Origin: an uncultured Lachnospiraceae bacterium
GTDB lineage: Bacteria > Bacillota > Clostridia > Lachnospirales > Lachnospiraceae
Direction: 5' to 3'
Assembly: GCA_937877165.1 (NCBI GenBank)
Contig: CALEFO010000194.1
Location: 1 to 64,000, forward strand
Length of the DNA stretch: 64,000 nt
A program made the translations under genes and the position numbers. Numbering within the stretch: the stretch's first letter is position 1; every line of letters begins with the position of its first letter. The notes under the pieces were generated by a model that was not told the origin of the DNA, did no database searches, and saw only the letters and a program-made list of their open reading frames with translations. This document shows, one piece after another, positions 51,241 through 59,657 of this stretch.

Positions 51241-52574
51241 TTTCTCTCTTTTTGTGATTTTATTTTTGGACGGTACATTTTACCCTCTCGCTCGTACCAA
51301 TGCACATCAAAAACGTATTTATCACTGGTGATTTTCCCGACAAACTTGGACCACTCTTCCGGCTTTCCTCCCAAGTCTCTCGAAAAATCCTCTGCATGGC
51401 GGAATTCTGTTTCTGATCCTCTGCCTGCAATAACTTTTGCATTTGTGATTGATGCATTCTTCGGAATATATCCGCTCTCTTTATTATACTCAAATTCCAA
51501 CGGCTCTGATAAAGATTTTCCCGTTGTCGATGGCGGGAGAAATTCGTTTTTCCACTCCTTATAGCTCATATTCCGGACCGTGATCGTCTTGCCGGTCTCC
51601 GGATCCCTTGCAGCACGTACCGACGCCCGGAATTCTTCTCCCAGATAGGGGCATGTACAGCCTCGGCATCTGGGATGAAAGGGCGGGGCCGTCACACCGA
51701 TCTCGAATTGTTCCATCGGATAGTGTCTGCTGTCCATATCACCGCAGAAGTCACAGGTAAGGCCGTCCAGTGTTTCCACGATTTCGTATTCCTCAACGCC
51801 CAGCTCCTCGAAGCTTTCCTTCTGCGCAATGTTTCCGATGGCAGCCGATTCCGTCATGACCAGTGTACCAGCTTTCATCTTCGCGTTCTTCACGCTGCTG
51901 TCCACGTACTTCTCCATGGCCTTGATGGCACGATCCGGAGAATCGCCGGTTGCAATCTGCCTTGTCAGCTCCCGGTGAAGCTCTCCCACCATCTTCGTCT
52001 TGTTCTCCCAGATCCGATCCGAGAAGTTCTTGCCGTCCGGGGCCCACGGATTCCTTACCGCGATGTCCATGGCCTTCTGGTTCACGCCTCCGACCTGCCA
52101 GCCGACACCGACGCCCTTCTGTACTTCATAGGCAGTATGGTAGTAGCTGTCCTCGTAGATCTTCGTGAGTGCCCTGCCGGTTGCCGCCAGCTCCACGCCG
52201 TAGGCCTCTTCGACAAAGTTCCGGAGCTGCAGCTTCATCGCGTCCAGTCTGGTGATATGTGCCCGGGCGGATGCGTTCTCCAGCTCATGATTCCATTCTC
52301 CGGTGTTCGCATTCTCCCGTCCCTTTTCTATGTACTGCTGCACATCCCATCGGAATTCGTCCAGCTCACCCTTCCGCAGCATCTGCCGGGCTTTCTCGTA
52401 GCTGACGCCATTTTCATCTGCAATCCGGTTCAGCCATTTCTCGATCTGCTTGTTCAGCTCCCGCTGCGCATCAGAGAAGGCTGCTTCTGCCTCTTTATAG
52501 GCTTCCTCCCCGGTTTTATGGCCGGATGCCTCGATCTGACGCATCCGCTTTTTCCAATAGCTACTGTTTTCCAT
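51237..52574 (-). CDS. Minor capsid (SPP1 gp7-like) protein with C-terminal toxin-like domain
   Basis: The first 330 residues are a phage head morphogenesis protein of the SPP1 gp7 group, ending with the conserved CDFCGDMDSRHYPMEQFEIG and FHPRCRGCTCPY. A linker follows and then an extra domain (about 365-445): RHAEDFSRDLGGKPEEWSKF, KYVFDVHWYEREGKMYRPKI. This end resembles the nuclease-like or polymorphic-toxin-like domains often fused to phage minor head proteins. The protein may thus be injected with the DNA. The domain identity is inferred. Confidence 0.85.
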   Translation of the reverse strand: MENSSYWKKRMRQIEASGHKTGEEAYKEAEAAFSDAQRELNKQIEKWLNRIADENGVSYEKARQMLRKGELDEFRWDVQQYIEKGRENANTGEWNHELENASARAHITRLDAMKLQLRNFVEEAYGVELAATGRALTKIYEDSYYHTAYEVQKGVGVGWQVGGVNQKAMDIAVRNPWAPDGKNFSDRIWENKTKMVGELHRELTRQIATGDSPDRAIKAMEKYVDSSVKNAKMKAGTLVMTESAAIGNIAQKESFEELGVEEYEIVETLDGLTCDFCGDMDSRHYPMEQFEIGVTAPPFHPRCRGCTCPYLGEEFRASVRAARDPETGKTITVRNMSYKEWKNEFLPPSTTGKSLSEPLEFEYNKESGYIPKNASITNAKVIAGRGSETEFRHAEDFSRDLGGKPEEWSKFVGKITSDKYVFDVHWYEREGKMYRPKIKSQKERK

Positions 52575-54120
52575 CCTTTACGCCGGATTTATCCTCTTTT
52601 CCCGTCCTGCTGCCGTCTCCGCCTTCCGGATCATCGTCCGGATCCTTGCCGCCTGCTGCCTTCTGATGCAGATCGTCATAGAATCCGTACTGCTCCATGT
52701 TTTCCTGCTTCTGCTTCTCCAGACGCTTCATCTCCGCCTGTGGATCCGTCACCCACGGATGCTGTGCAATCAGTGTTTCATCCGACAGGATGCCCTCCGA
52801 ATTCCGGATGTTGTTGATCACATCCGTCTCATTCATCATCATGTCGCGGTTGAAGATCACCTCGACCGTCTCCCCGGTGAAGTCTCCGGCCCCGGTATTG
52901 GCAAGGTGCGCATTCACGAACCACAGGAGCTGTTCCATGGATGCCTGGAACTCCGTCTCCATGTTGTTGGCATCCAGATCGATGTCGTTGTACATGGACT
53001 GAATGTTCATCTGGTTCGGGGATCCGGCCAGACGGTCATCCTTCGCATCGTAGCCCATGCAATTCTCAATGATGGCCTTCTTCAGAATCTCGATGATGGC
53101 CTTGTAATTCTCCGCATTCACAGAGACCTGAAGCGTGGATACGCCTCCTTCTGTGCCGTTGTCGCTGTTTACCTTCACAGCGCCGTAGGTGGCAAGATTC
53201 TCGCGGAACTCTCCCAGATCCTGCCCGTCATAGTTCAGAAGGACCAGAATCGTGTTGCGGGAATCTTCGCGCATGTTGTCGCAGAAGTTCGACAGAATGG
53301 TGTTGATGGCATCCTGCAGGCTCTTCGCGCTCTTGATCAGCGGAATCTCATCATCGTTACTCTTGAACGGGATCAGCGGAATCTTCGACCAGTTGTATCC
53401 GGTCTCGTTCCCTTCCTCATCCGATACCATCAGATAGTCCTGATGATACGGCTCGCACGGCGTCAGGCTGATTCCGCCCGTCGGTGACTCGAAATAATCA
53501 ATGCCGTGTTCCGTGTATACTTCCACCTTCCACAGAATCCGCTCCAGATTCTTCCCTTCGAAGAGCCGGATCGGATAAATGCGATAGGCATATTCCAGAA
53601 CGCTGTGTTCGGCATCCTTCCAACCTGGACAGACTTCATAGCCGGGGAATACCCGGAAGTCCAGCGTTCCGTTGTCGTTGTAGGTCGGGAAAATCCAGCA
53701 GATCCCCTCATTCAGGCTGTGCTTCGCCACAGACTTGATCTTTCTGGCAAAGGCTTTGTTGAATACCTTTCCAAGCGCTTTCGCATATGCCTTGTTGTCG
53801 CTTCGGAAGGTAATCGGCTTTCCCACCAGATAGTTGGTCTTCTGAATGACCATCTTCCGGTACTGGTTGTCTTCCAGACGGCTGTTCGGCAGATTATGAA
53901 GCACAACCGGCTTTCCATCCTCTCCGATCGCCGTCCGCTTCTTCTGCAGGATTTCCTGTTCTCCGGTGTAGTACCGGTATCCGTCGACCATCATCCGCCG
54001 CTCCGGTGACGAGAGGAAAAGGCTGATTTCCTTCTCCATGAATTCCCGTTCCGTCATGCAGCTCTGTGCACCCTCACGGATGATCCGGTTGATATTGTCA
54101 ATCATGCTGAAATCAAACAT
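52561..54120 (-). CDS. Phage portal protein (SPP1 gp6 family)
   Basis: The portal is the dodecameric DNA gate of the head. The 519 residues contain MVDGYRYYTGEQEILQKKRT, VIQKTNYLVGKPITFRSDNK, a helical stem region and the C-terminal VEVIFNRDMMMNETDVINNI, all typical for the SPP1 family. It lies between terminase and minor capsid genes as expected. Confidence 0.95.
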   Translation of the reverse strand: MFDFSMIDNINRIIREGAQSCMTEREFMEKEISLFLSSPERRMMVDGYRYYTGEQEILQKKRTAIGEDGKPVVLHNLPNSRLEDNQYRKMVIQKTNYLVGKPITFRSDNKAYAKALGKVFNKAFARKIKSVAKHSLNEGICWIFPTYNDNGTLDFRVFPGYEVCPGWKDAEHSVLEYAYRIYPIRLFEGKNLERILWKVEVYTEHGIDYFESPTGGISLTPCEPYHQDYLMVSDEEGNETGYNWSKIPLIPFKSNDDEIPLIKSAKSLQDAINTILSNFCDNMREDSRNTILVLLNYDGQDLGEFRENLATYGAVKVNSDNGTEGGVSTLQVSVNAENYKAIIEILKKAIIENCMGYDAKDDRLAGSPNQMNIQSMYNDIDLDANNMETEFQASMEQLLWFVNAHLANTGAGDFTGETVEVIFNRDMMMNETDVINNIRNSEGILSDETLIAQHPWVTDPQAEMKRLEKQKQENMEQYGFYDDLHQKAAGGKDPDDDPEGGDGSRTGKEDKSGVKDGKQ

Positions 54121-54180
54121 TGCTTCGTCTGTTCCTTTTCCCGGTTATCTCTTCCGGTCTGTCTGCTCTTCCTTCTCTTC

Positions 54181-55434
54181 TCAATCAAAGGAAAATGTCT
54201 TCCTTCCAAGGCGCCTTATCAGTGACGCCGCGGAATCCGGCGCATCATCGTGTTCCGCATTCTCTGTATAGTCGAGGATCTGCGCCAGATAGTCCGGATC
54301 CGTGGAAGGCAGCCATTCGATGCTCTTCCACTTCGACCGCAGATAGGTGCTGATCTTCAGATACTTGTTCATGTGCTCCGCGTACTGCTCGACCCGCCAC
54401 CCGAGAGATTTCATCTCTTTCGCAAGATATCCCTTATCGCCGTTCGTTTCACATGCGATTGATCCGGCCTGCATCCTCTGATGCAGCTCTTTCATCTCTG
54501 CAAGGCAGCTGTCCACGTGCTTCTGCCACAGGCGGCCGTAGGCAATCACTCTGCCATCTGCCAGCTGGTGCATGACGGTATAGGCGGTGTAATCTCCGCC
54601 GCCATAGGCCGCGTCCACGTGTGCCTGTCCGCCATGAATCAGGCTTTCATCCTGGCAGAACCTCGGCTCTGAGAAGAGCGCATCCGCGTCCGCGATATGC
54701 CGCAGTTCGTAGTTCGCCGCAAACAAAGAAGGGCTCATACTCTCCCGAAGCCTCTGCAGCTCTTCGGGAGAAATCAGCCCCGTGTGATAACAGTCGTATT
54801 TCTTTATGTTCGGCATCAAAGAGAACGCATCCTCTTTGTGCCAGGGCGTCCCGGTATTGATGAACCGCCCGCCCCTGTTCTTGATGTTCTGAAGCTCCTG
54901 ATAGGCAAGCTTCGTATGCTCCCGCTCCGCCTGACTGATGCGGTCCTTCACGTTTACGATATCGTCGGTGATGACAATATCGGCGTGCTTGCCGGTGATG
55001 CTGGTCCCGATACCAAGTCCGATCAGCTGGGAAACGCCGCGGGGCGATGTCGTCAGATTCGTCGTGATTTCGCTCTTCGTATCGGTCGGAAGGACCAGAC
55101 TGCAGCCGTACAGATCATTCACCATGATCTGAAATACCGGCCCCTGCAGGATCTTGGACGTCTGTGTGATTACCTCGCCAACGTCCGTATCGGTCTTTCG
55201 GAAGAAAAGAATATTGTTGTTCGGCTGCCACACAAGGAGCAGGGCTTCCGTAAGGGACAGCACCGTTGTCTTATAGGATCCGCGGTGTCCCTGGAGTGTC
55301 TGATCCTCCCGCGCGAACAGCATGCTCTTCATCCATTCGCTGTGCAGCGGTGTCAGGTCCTTAAATCCGATCAGGTGGCCGATTCTGTGCGGCTCTGTGT
55401 GTATCAGGTTGGCCCATTGCTCTCTTGTGTACAT
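54181..55434 (-). CDS. Terminase large subunit
   Basis: This packaging motor has an ATPase domain with an adenine/Walker A region GHRGSYKTTV, Walker B DIVITDD, and a C-terminal RNase H-like nuclease with the first acidic residue in HVDAAYGGGDYTAY and further acidic residues near the end (CETNGDKG, DDAPDS). Length is 417 residues. It overlaps the small subunit gene by 31 bases. Confidence 0.95.
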   Translation of the reverse strand: MYTREQWANLIHTEPHRIGHLIGFKDLTPLHSEWMKSMLFAREDQTLQGHRGSYKTTVLSLTEALLLVWQPNNNILFFRKTDTDVGEVITQTSKILQGPVFQIMVNDLYGCSLVLPTDTKSEITTNLTTSPRGVSQLIGLGIGTSITGKHADIVITDDIVNVKDRISQAEREHTKLAYQELQNIKNRGGRFINTGTPWHKEDAFSLMPNIKKYDCYHTGLISPEELQRLRESMSPSLFAANYELRHIADADALFSEPRFCQDESLIHGGQAHVDAAYGGGDYTAYTVMHQLADGRVIAYGRLWQKHVDSCLAEMKELHQRMQAGSIACETNGDKGYLAKEMKSLGWRVEQYAEHMNKYLKISTYLRSKWKSIEWLPSTDPDYLAQILDYTENAEHDDAPDSAASLIRRLGRKTFSFD

Positions 55435-56030
55435 TCCTCATCATCGTTCTTCTCCGCGGTCATACCGTGAAACAGCTCATCCAGCTTTTGAATGGCTTCT
55501 TCACGGTTCCCAACGTTCACGTCCATCTTGTCATTCCACATGCCAAGATGACGGCCCAGAAGCTCCAGCGCCTTCGTCTTGTCATAGGTTCTTATCTCAA
55601 TTCCGTATTTTCCGTCTTTGATCTCTGCCAGTGCCCGTTTCTGATCTTCGGTCAGTTGATCCGTAGGAACGCATTCCACGGTCACACGCAGCACCGTCTG
55701 TCCGCTCTCATCCACGACCGGAATCAGGTCCCCGTCCGGCCCTTTCTTCATATCCGGCTTCTGTATCACACGGACATAATCCGTCACATTGGAGAATGCG
55801 ATGTCTGCAAGCTCACGCAGCACCCTGTCCTGCGTGATTTCCGTGCGCTTTTCACGGTCCTTCAGGCGCTTTTGCAAATACTTTTCAATCTGAGCATTTC
55901 TGAGCAATTTTAGGCCGGATGCGGCCGCCGAATTATCAGACTTACAGTTCGGGTACGCTTTCCGGTATGCTCTTGTTGCGTTCAGATCAATCAGATACTC
56001 ATCAACGAAAATCCTCTGCTTTTCGGTCAA
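55404..56030 (-). CDS. Terminase small subunit
   Basis: The 208 residues recognise phage DNA for packaging. The start TEKQRIFVDEYLIDLNATRA and SDNSAAASGLKLLRNAQIEK are typical of Terminase_2. The start codon is TTG at 56030 with GGGAGGTGATG upstream; an ATG inside that site is in another frame and stops after 11 codons. It is the first gene of the late region, after two terminators. Confidence 0.92.
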   Translation of the reverse strand: MTEKQRIFVDEYLIDLNATRAYRKAYPNCKSDNSAAASGLKLLRNAQIEKYLQKRLKDREKRTEITQDRVLRELADIAFSNVTDYVRVIQKPDMKKGPDGDLIPVVDESGQTVLRVTVECVPTDQLTEDQKRALAEIKDGKYGIEIRTYDKTKALELLGRHLGMWNDKMDVNVGNREEAIQKLDELFHGMTAEKNDDEECTQESNGPT

Positions 56031-56068
56031 TGAGCATCACCTCCCTGCTTATGACCTTCTGAATGCAT

Positions 56069-56098
56069 AAAAAGCGGCGCCCTTTTCGGGAACGCCGC
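56069..56098 (-). terminator. Terminator directly upstream of terminase small subunit
   Basis: GCGGCG-CCC pairs with GGG-CGCCGC on the minus strand and is followed by TTTTT. Only about 35 bases separate it from the terminase start, leaving little room for a promoter. Confidence 0.75.
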
Positions 56099-56155
56099 AG
56101 CGGTGTTTTTCCTGTGCTTCGCGCCTGCACAATCATATAGGGGGAAAATAGCAGC

Positions 56156-56184
56156 AAAAAAGGACGGAGATCTCTCTTCGTCCT
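56156..56184 (-). terminator. Terminator of the HicAB operon
   Basis: AGGACG pairs with CGTCCT around a self-complementary GAGA/TCTC centre and is followed by TTTTTT on the minus strand. It lies about 65 bases beyond the last HicB-like gene. Confidence 0.85.
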
Positions 56185-56250
56185 TTCGCTTTCTAACATA
56201 TTATCACGGGTTCTTGTCCCCTGAGTATCCCTTTTATAAAATACTTACAC

Positions 56251-56454
56251 CTACATCAGGTTCTCGCGCGGTTCTGGAACTTTCTGCCCGCGTTTCCTCG
56301 CAATCTCCAGCCACTCCGAAATAACCTGTTCCGCATTCTCCATAGCCCCTGCAGCCGTTGCTCCATCCGCCATGCATCCCGGAAGTTCCGGAACTTCAGC
56401 AATGAAAGCATTATCTGCAGGAGACCAATAAACGATTCTCTCGTATTTATGCAT
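56251..56454 (-). CDS. Second HicB-like antitoxin domain protein
   Basis: The 67-residue product carries SPADNAFIAEVPELPGCMAD and NAEQVISEWLEIARKRGQKV, the HicB fold without a DNA-binding tail. It follows the HicAB pair in the same operon, 13 bases after hicB. It may be an accessory antitoxin or a paralogue for another toxin. Confidence 0.82.
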   Translation of the reverse strand: MHKYERIVYWSPADNAFIAEVPELPGCMADGATAAGAMENAEQVISEWLEIARKRGQKVPEPRENLM

Positions 56455-56467
56455 ATCTACGCCTCGA

Positions 56468-56863
56468 TTACGCTGAGATCATCTTGCCCAGCGCGTCCTG
56501 CAGCACCTTAGAACAGCTGATCCCATTCGATTCCACATAAGTGTTCAGCCACGCCGGAATGGTAAGTGTCTTCTTCACGGCCTTCTTTCCGTATTTCTCT
56601 GCATATGCGTCCATATCCAGCGCGACCATGCTGACAAATCCGCCGGTCGGTGCCTGGATACTCCCCGGATCAGACGCCTTCGGGGCTTTCTTCCCATCTT
56701 CCAGATCCGTAAGGATCCATCCGCTTGCCGCGTCTTCTGCCATAAAGAGAGCATCCGCTACCGCGTCCCCTTCCGTAATGCATCCCGGAAGATCCGGAAA
56801 TTCCACCATATATCCTTCTTCGTCATCAAACGGTGTAAACACTGCAGGATATGCAAGTTTCAT
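56468..56863 (-). CDS. hicB: HicB antitoxin
   Basis: HicB neutralises the HicA RNase and represses the operon. The 131 residues have the N-terminal antitoxin core (EEGYMVEFPDLPGCITEGDA) and a C-terminal ribbon-helix-helix (KKTLTIPAWLNTYVESNGIS). It follows hicA on the same strand, the usual order for one HicAB class. Confidence 0.92.
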   Translation of the reverse strand: MKLAYPAVFTPFDDEEGYMVEFPDLPGCITEGDAVADALFMAEDAASGWILTDLEDGKKAPKASDPGSIQAPTGGFVSMVALDMDAYAEKYGKKAVKKTLTIPAWLNTYVESNGISCSKVLQDALGKMISA

Positions 56864-56912
56864 GTTGAATTCCTCCTTTTATCGTTCAAAAGATTCAGAT
56901 GCAAACAGAGCT

Positions 56913-57092
56913 TCACAGCCCCGCCTGCTTCAATATCGTCTTAGCTGTTTTGATATTGATGTCTCCGTGATGTTCCGGTATGGTTACCTTTCCTTTCTTG
57001 CTCGGGTGCTTGTATTGGTGGTGGCTTCCGACCTGCGCCACCTCATACCATCCATCAGCTTTCAGCATTTTTTCCAGTTCTCTGAATCTCAT
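56913..57092 (-). CDS. hicA: HicA toxin
   Basis: HicA is a small RNase with a double-stranded RNA-binding-like fold. The 59 residues start MRFRELEKMLKADGWYEVAQ and contain GSHHQYKHPSKKGKVTIPEH, with the catalytic His in the GSHH motif. AAGGAG lies 9 bases before the ATG. The gene lies between its promoter and hicB. Confidence 0.93.
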   Translation of the reverse strand: MRFRELEKMLKADGWYEVAQVGSHHQYKHPSKKGKVTIPEHHGDINIKTAKTILKQAGL

Positions 57093-57116
57093 TTTCTTCT
57101 GCTCCTTACGTTTATT

Positions 57117-57145
57117 ATATTAGTACGTATTGTACGTATTGTAAA
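57117..57145 (-). promoter_or_regulatory. HicAB promoter with operator repeats in the spacer
   Basis: On the minus strand TTTACA (57140-57145) and TAATAT (57117-57122) are 17 bases apart. The spacer consists almost entirely of a tandem AATACGTAC repeat, each containing the palindrome TACGTA, which would suit binding by a dimeric RHH repressor such as HicB. Confidence 0.65.
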
Positions 57146-57151
57146 GAAGGA

Positions 57152-57562
57152 TTACAGTTTCCTGCTCAACTCATAATAAAAACGTCTGCGCTTCTCATAG
57201 AACTGCCTTTTCCCGCACGGCATTCCTTTCGCCTGCAACTGCCAGAAGGTCCAGCCATACGCCACGCCGAGAAGCAGATAATCATAGATCTCCGGTGCAG
57301 CCTCCCGCGCCGTGTTTTCTACAAGCTTCTTTTTCTTCTCCAGCGTATACCGGCGCATTGCCGTTTCTGCCGCGGCGTCATAGTCTCCGGAGGTCTGTAC
57401 CTTCTCCCCGTCGTAGGTGATGGCCTTGCTGGTGTCCGGCTCCGTGCGAAGCTCCTGCACCCAGTTCGGATATTGCAGAGCAAAGTGCAGCACCGTCAGA
57501 AACTCCTCTTTCGGCAGATAGAATTCGTTTTTCTCACTCAAAATTCTGTTCCTCACTTCCAT
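57152..57562 (-). CDS. Phage regulator candidate (RinA/ArpU-like)
   Basis: The 136 residues are helical and basic and end CGKRQFYEKRRRFYYELSRK, like the sigma-region-4-like C-terminus of RinA/ArpU late-gene activators. Position supports this: it is the last early gene before the terminase region. The middle (EIYDYLLLGVAYGWTFWQLQ) is consistent. The family assignment is tentative. Confidence 0.6.
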   Translation of the reverse strand: MEVRNRILSEKNEFYLPKEEFLTVLHFALQYPNWVQELRTEPDTSKAITYDGEKVQTSGDYDAAAETAMRRYTLEKKKKLVENTAREAAPEIYDYLLLGVAYGWTFWQLQAKGMPCGKRQFYEKRRRFYYELSRKL

Positions 57563-57732
57563 TCTCTCCCTGATGCTCGGTCCTTCAGATGTATGTGGCC
57601 GACAACCTCAAACCCTGCAAACTCCGCGATGCTTTTCATCATGTTGATGACCTTTATCACATGATCCGGCGTCCGCATGGCATTGTGCACCGCATGATCC
57701 GCGGTCGGATCGCTGTACTTTTCTCCATTCAT
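57553..57732 (-). CDS. Small phage hypothetical protein
   Basis: The 59 residues (MNGEKYSDPTADHAVHNAMR onward) form mainly helices and end SGREWK. No family is recognised. The ATG at 57732 is favoured by GGGGACAGGGG upstream. It overlaps the next gene by 10 bases. Confidence 0.6.
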   Translation of the reverse strand: MNGEKYSDPTADHAVHNAMRTPDHVIKVINMMKSIAEFAGFEVVGHIHLKDRASGREWK

Positions 57733-57807
57733 CCCCTGTCCCCTATCACGCACAAATTCCCTGAGAAGACGGAAATCTTCTCAGGGGAAAATCTGCCGTT
57801 AAAGCGA

Positions 57808-58020
57808 TCATTTATTTGCTTTTCCAGTGTTTTCTACACCTATAACGAGCTTTTTCTCCAGCGCACAAAACACCTTATCAGCACTTTCCACCGTCATTTT
57901 TTTCTTTCCATTCTCCCAATAAGTAATTGAGCGAATCGTAACGCCTGCCTTCTTTGCCAATTCTGCCTGCGTCATGCCTTTCCTGATGCGTGTTTCTTTT
58001 AAAATTTTTCCTAGTTCCAT
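57808..58020 (-). CDS. XRE family helix-turn-helix protein
   Basis: The 70-residue protein has a complete XRE domain (RKGMTQAELAKKAGVTIRSI, then YWENGKKKMTVES). It is small, so probably a DNA-binding regulator without an effector domain, perhaps of early phage genes. It lies between ssb and the late-regulator candidate. Confidence 0.85.
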   Translation of the reverse strand: MELGKILKETRIRKGMTQAELAKKAGVTIRSITYWENGKKKMTVESADKVFCALEKKLVIGVENTGKANK

Positions 58021-58033
58021 TTGTGTCTTTCTC

Positions 58034-58561
58034 TCAGTTGAACGGCAGCTCTTCGTCGATGCCTTCCGAGATGTTCATGAAGCCATCCAAGGCTCCCTGC
58101 TGCCACGATCCGCCGCCAGCATCCTGCTGCCCCGGTTTGCCTTCCTGCTGCCCCTGCGGCTGTCCGGATCCTGCTGCCTGAGAGCTTCCCTGGCTGTACT
58201 GCGCCGCCATCTGATCATCCACCGCGTTCCGGCCGGCATCCTGCCTGCTCTCTGCAAATTCCTGACCATCCACAACCACATCCGTTGTGTAGGCCTTCGT
58301 TCCGTCCTGTCTGGTATAGCTTCCGGTCTGGATCCTGCCAGAAACGCAAATCTTGCTTCCCTTGTGCAGATACTTCTGCGCGAATTCTCCCGCCTTGCCG
58401 AAGGCGACGCAGGAAATAAAGTCTGCCGACTGCTCTTCGCCTTTCCCGCGCCTCCGGTCCACGGCCAGCGTGTACCTCGCGATTGTCACAGGCTCCGCGG
58501 CCTGTGACTGTCTTATGTCCGGATCCTTGGTCAGGCGTCCCATCAGCACTACTCTGTTCAT
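58034..58561 (-). CDS. ssb: Phage single-stranded DNA-binding protein
   Basis: SSB coats single-stranded DNA in replication. The OB fold (residues 1-105) includes MNRVVLMGRLTKDPDIR and FISCVAFGKAGEFAQKYLHK. A Gly/Gln-rich linker and the acidic tip ISEGIDEELPFN, which recruits partner proteins, follow. The start overlaps the MazG-like stop by 4 bases. Confidence 0.95.
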   Translation of the reverse strand: MNRVVLMGRLTKDPDIRQSQAAEPVTIARYTLAVDRRRGKGEEQSADFISCVAFGKAGEFAQKYLHKGSKICVSGRIQTGSYTRQDGTKAYTTDVVVDGQEFAESRQDAGRNAVDDQMAAQYSQGSSQAAGSGQPQGQQEGKPGQQDAGGGSWQQGALDGFMNISEGIDEELPFN

Positions 58562-58869
58562 TTCTCTACCCCCAATTCTCCAATTCTCTCCTTCGTGCGG
58601 ATCTGCTTTGATCTGATAAACTCCTGCAGATCTTCCTCCGAAATATCAAAGAGCTTCTGCAGCTCACGGATCACAATCAGCGTATCCGCCATCTCCTCTA
58701 CCAGATGGGCCTTACGGTACGAATCCAGCCCATACCGGCAGACCTTGCAGATTGCCTGAATCAGCTCCGCCGGTTCTTCCCTGGCAACATCCAGAATGAG
58801 ATTCTTTGGAAAAAGCTCAATCACCTTTGCAATAACCTCATCATCAAATTCAAGTTCTACTGTCTGCAT
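58558..58869 (-). CDS. MazG-like nucleotide pyrophosphohydrolase
   Basis: The 103-residue protein has the all-alpha MazG pattern with EEPAELIQA and HLVEEMADTLIVI, giving the E-x-x-E and E-x-x-D metal sites. Phage MazG proteins hydrolyse (d)NTPs or (p)ppGpp and may damp host stress signals. AGGAAGGAGAAGGA precedes the ATG. Confidence 0.8.
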   Translation of the reverse strand: MQTVELEFDDEVIAKVIELFPKNLILDVAREEPAELIQAICKVCRYGLDSYRKAHLVEEMADTLIVIRELQKLFDISEEDLQEFIRSKQIRTKERIGELGVEK

Positions 58870-58928
58870 TCCTTCTCCTTCCTACGGAGTATTTCCCGCA
58901 CGTACTCTTCCATGGTCTGACGTTTCAT
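58857..58928 (-). CDS. Possible 23-residue coupling peptide
   Basis: This short frame (MKRQTMEEYVREILRRKEKE and three more residues) has GAGGGGA 7 bases before its ATG. It overlaps the upstream gene's stop and the MazG-like start, so it may couple translation. The peptide is helical and basic. It may be only a leader. Confidence 0.4.
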   Translation of the reverse strand: MKRQTMEEYVREILRRKEKECRQ

Positions 58929-59482
58929 TCTATGATCCCCTCCTTTGCCAGCTCATACAGATTGATGCCTGCTTCCTCCCGGCAGGCTTTCCACAGCTTT
59001 TTGTAATCGTCCCGGTATTCTCCGCGGATCTCCTGTACCAGTGTGACCAGCTTCACCAGCATATCGGCGGAGAATCCATAGTCCATACAGCGGTACAGGG
59101 CAAGGAACAGCGCCGCCTCCATCATGGTTCCCATCCATTTCGCCTGCTGCACCCGCATATAGCAGAATTCCGGCGTTGTAAGCTCCACCTCTTCCTTCGG
59201 CGTCCCGTTCAGATAAACAAGATCGTGCCAGGATGGACTGTCCTCCGTCGGTTTCAGCTCTATTCCGGTTTCCTCTTCCAGCATCATCAGGATGGATACG
59301 TTTTCCTGCTGCGCGCATTCATTCCAAACCCTTTGTGTCTCCATGAGCAGGTCATGAAGGCGCTTCGTTCCGAACCTCCATCCCCTGTGAAGAGCGATGC
59401 AGGCCGCTGCCAGCATGATCCGGACCCATTTGCGGCCTTCCATCTCCATTTTCCGCAGTGCTCTTGCCCTGGTATTATTCAT
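58925..59482 (-). CDS. Phage hypothetical helical protein
   Basis: The 185 residues are helical with several Trp and Cys. Motifs include KMEMEGRKWVRIMLAAACIA and RVQQAKWMGTMMEAALFLAL. No family is recognised. GGAGGAGAGG immediately precedes the ATG. It lies in the early replication block. Confidence 0.65.
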   Translation of the reverse strand: MNNTRARALRKMEMEGRKWVRIMLAAACIALHRGWRFGTKRLHDLLMETQRVWNECAQQENVSILMMLEEETGIELKPTEDSPSWHDLVYLNGTPKEEVELTTPEFCYMRVQQAKWMGTMMEAALFLALYRCMDYGFSADMLVKLVTLVQEIRGEYRDDYKKLWKACREEAGINLYELAKEGIIE

Positions 59483-59657
59483 CCTCTCCTCCGATCCGGA
59501 AATCTTCCATCTTCGTTCCCTGCGCCAGTGCTATGGCCATGACTGCCACAATGACCAGAGAAACACCCGCTGCCACCTTCAGGGCGGTTCCTGCTGCCGC
59601 CCTGATTCTCCTCCCTGCAATTCTCTCAGCAGGCTTCGTTCTTTCTGTTCTCCACAT
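59475..59657 (-). CDS. Small phage membrane protein
   Basis: The 60-residue product starts MWRTERTKPAERIAGRRIRA and then has a single membrane helix (about residues 22-46), ending KMEDFRIGGEDE. The frame is open to 59759, but that part lies inside the methyltransferase gene; GGAAGG precedes the chosen ATG. Function unknown. Confidence 0.5.
   Translation of the reverse strand: MWRTERTKPAERIAGRRIRAAAGTALKVAAGVSLVIVAVMAIALAQGTKMEDFRIGGEDE

Noticed and set aside
56002..56199. 65-codon minus-strand gene
   Set aside because: The frame runs through two terminator hairpins and lacks a ribosome site; its basic sequence has no family signal.
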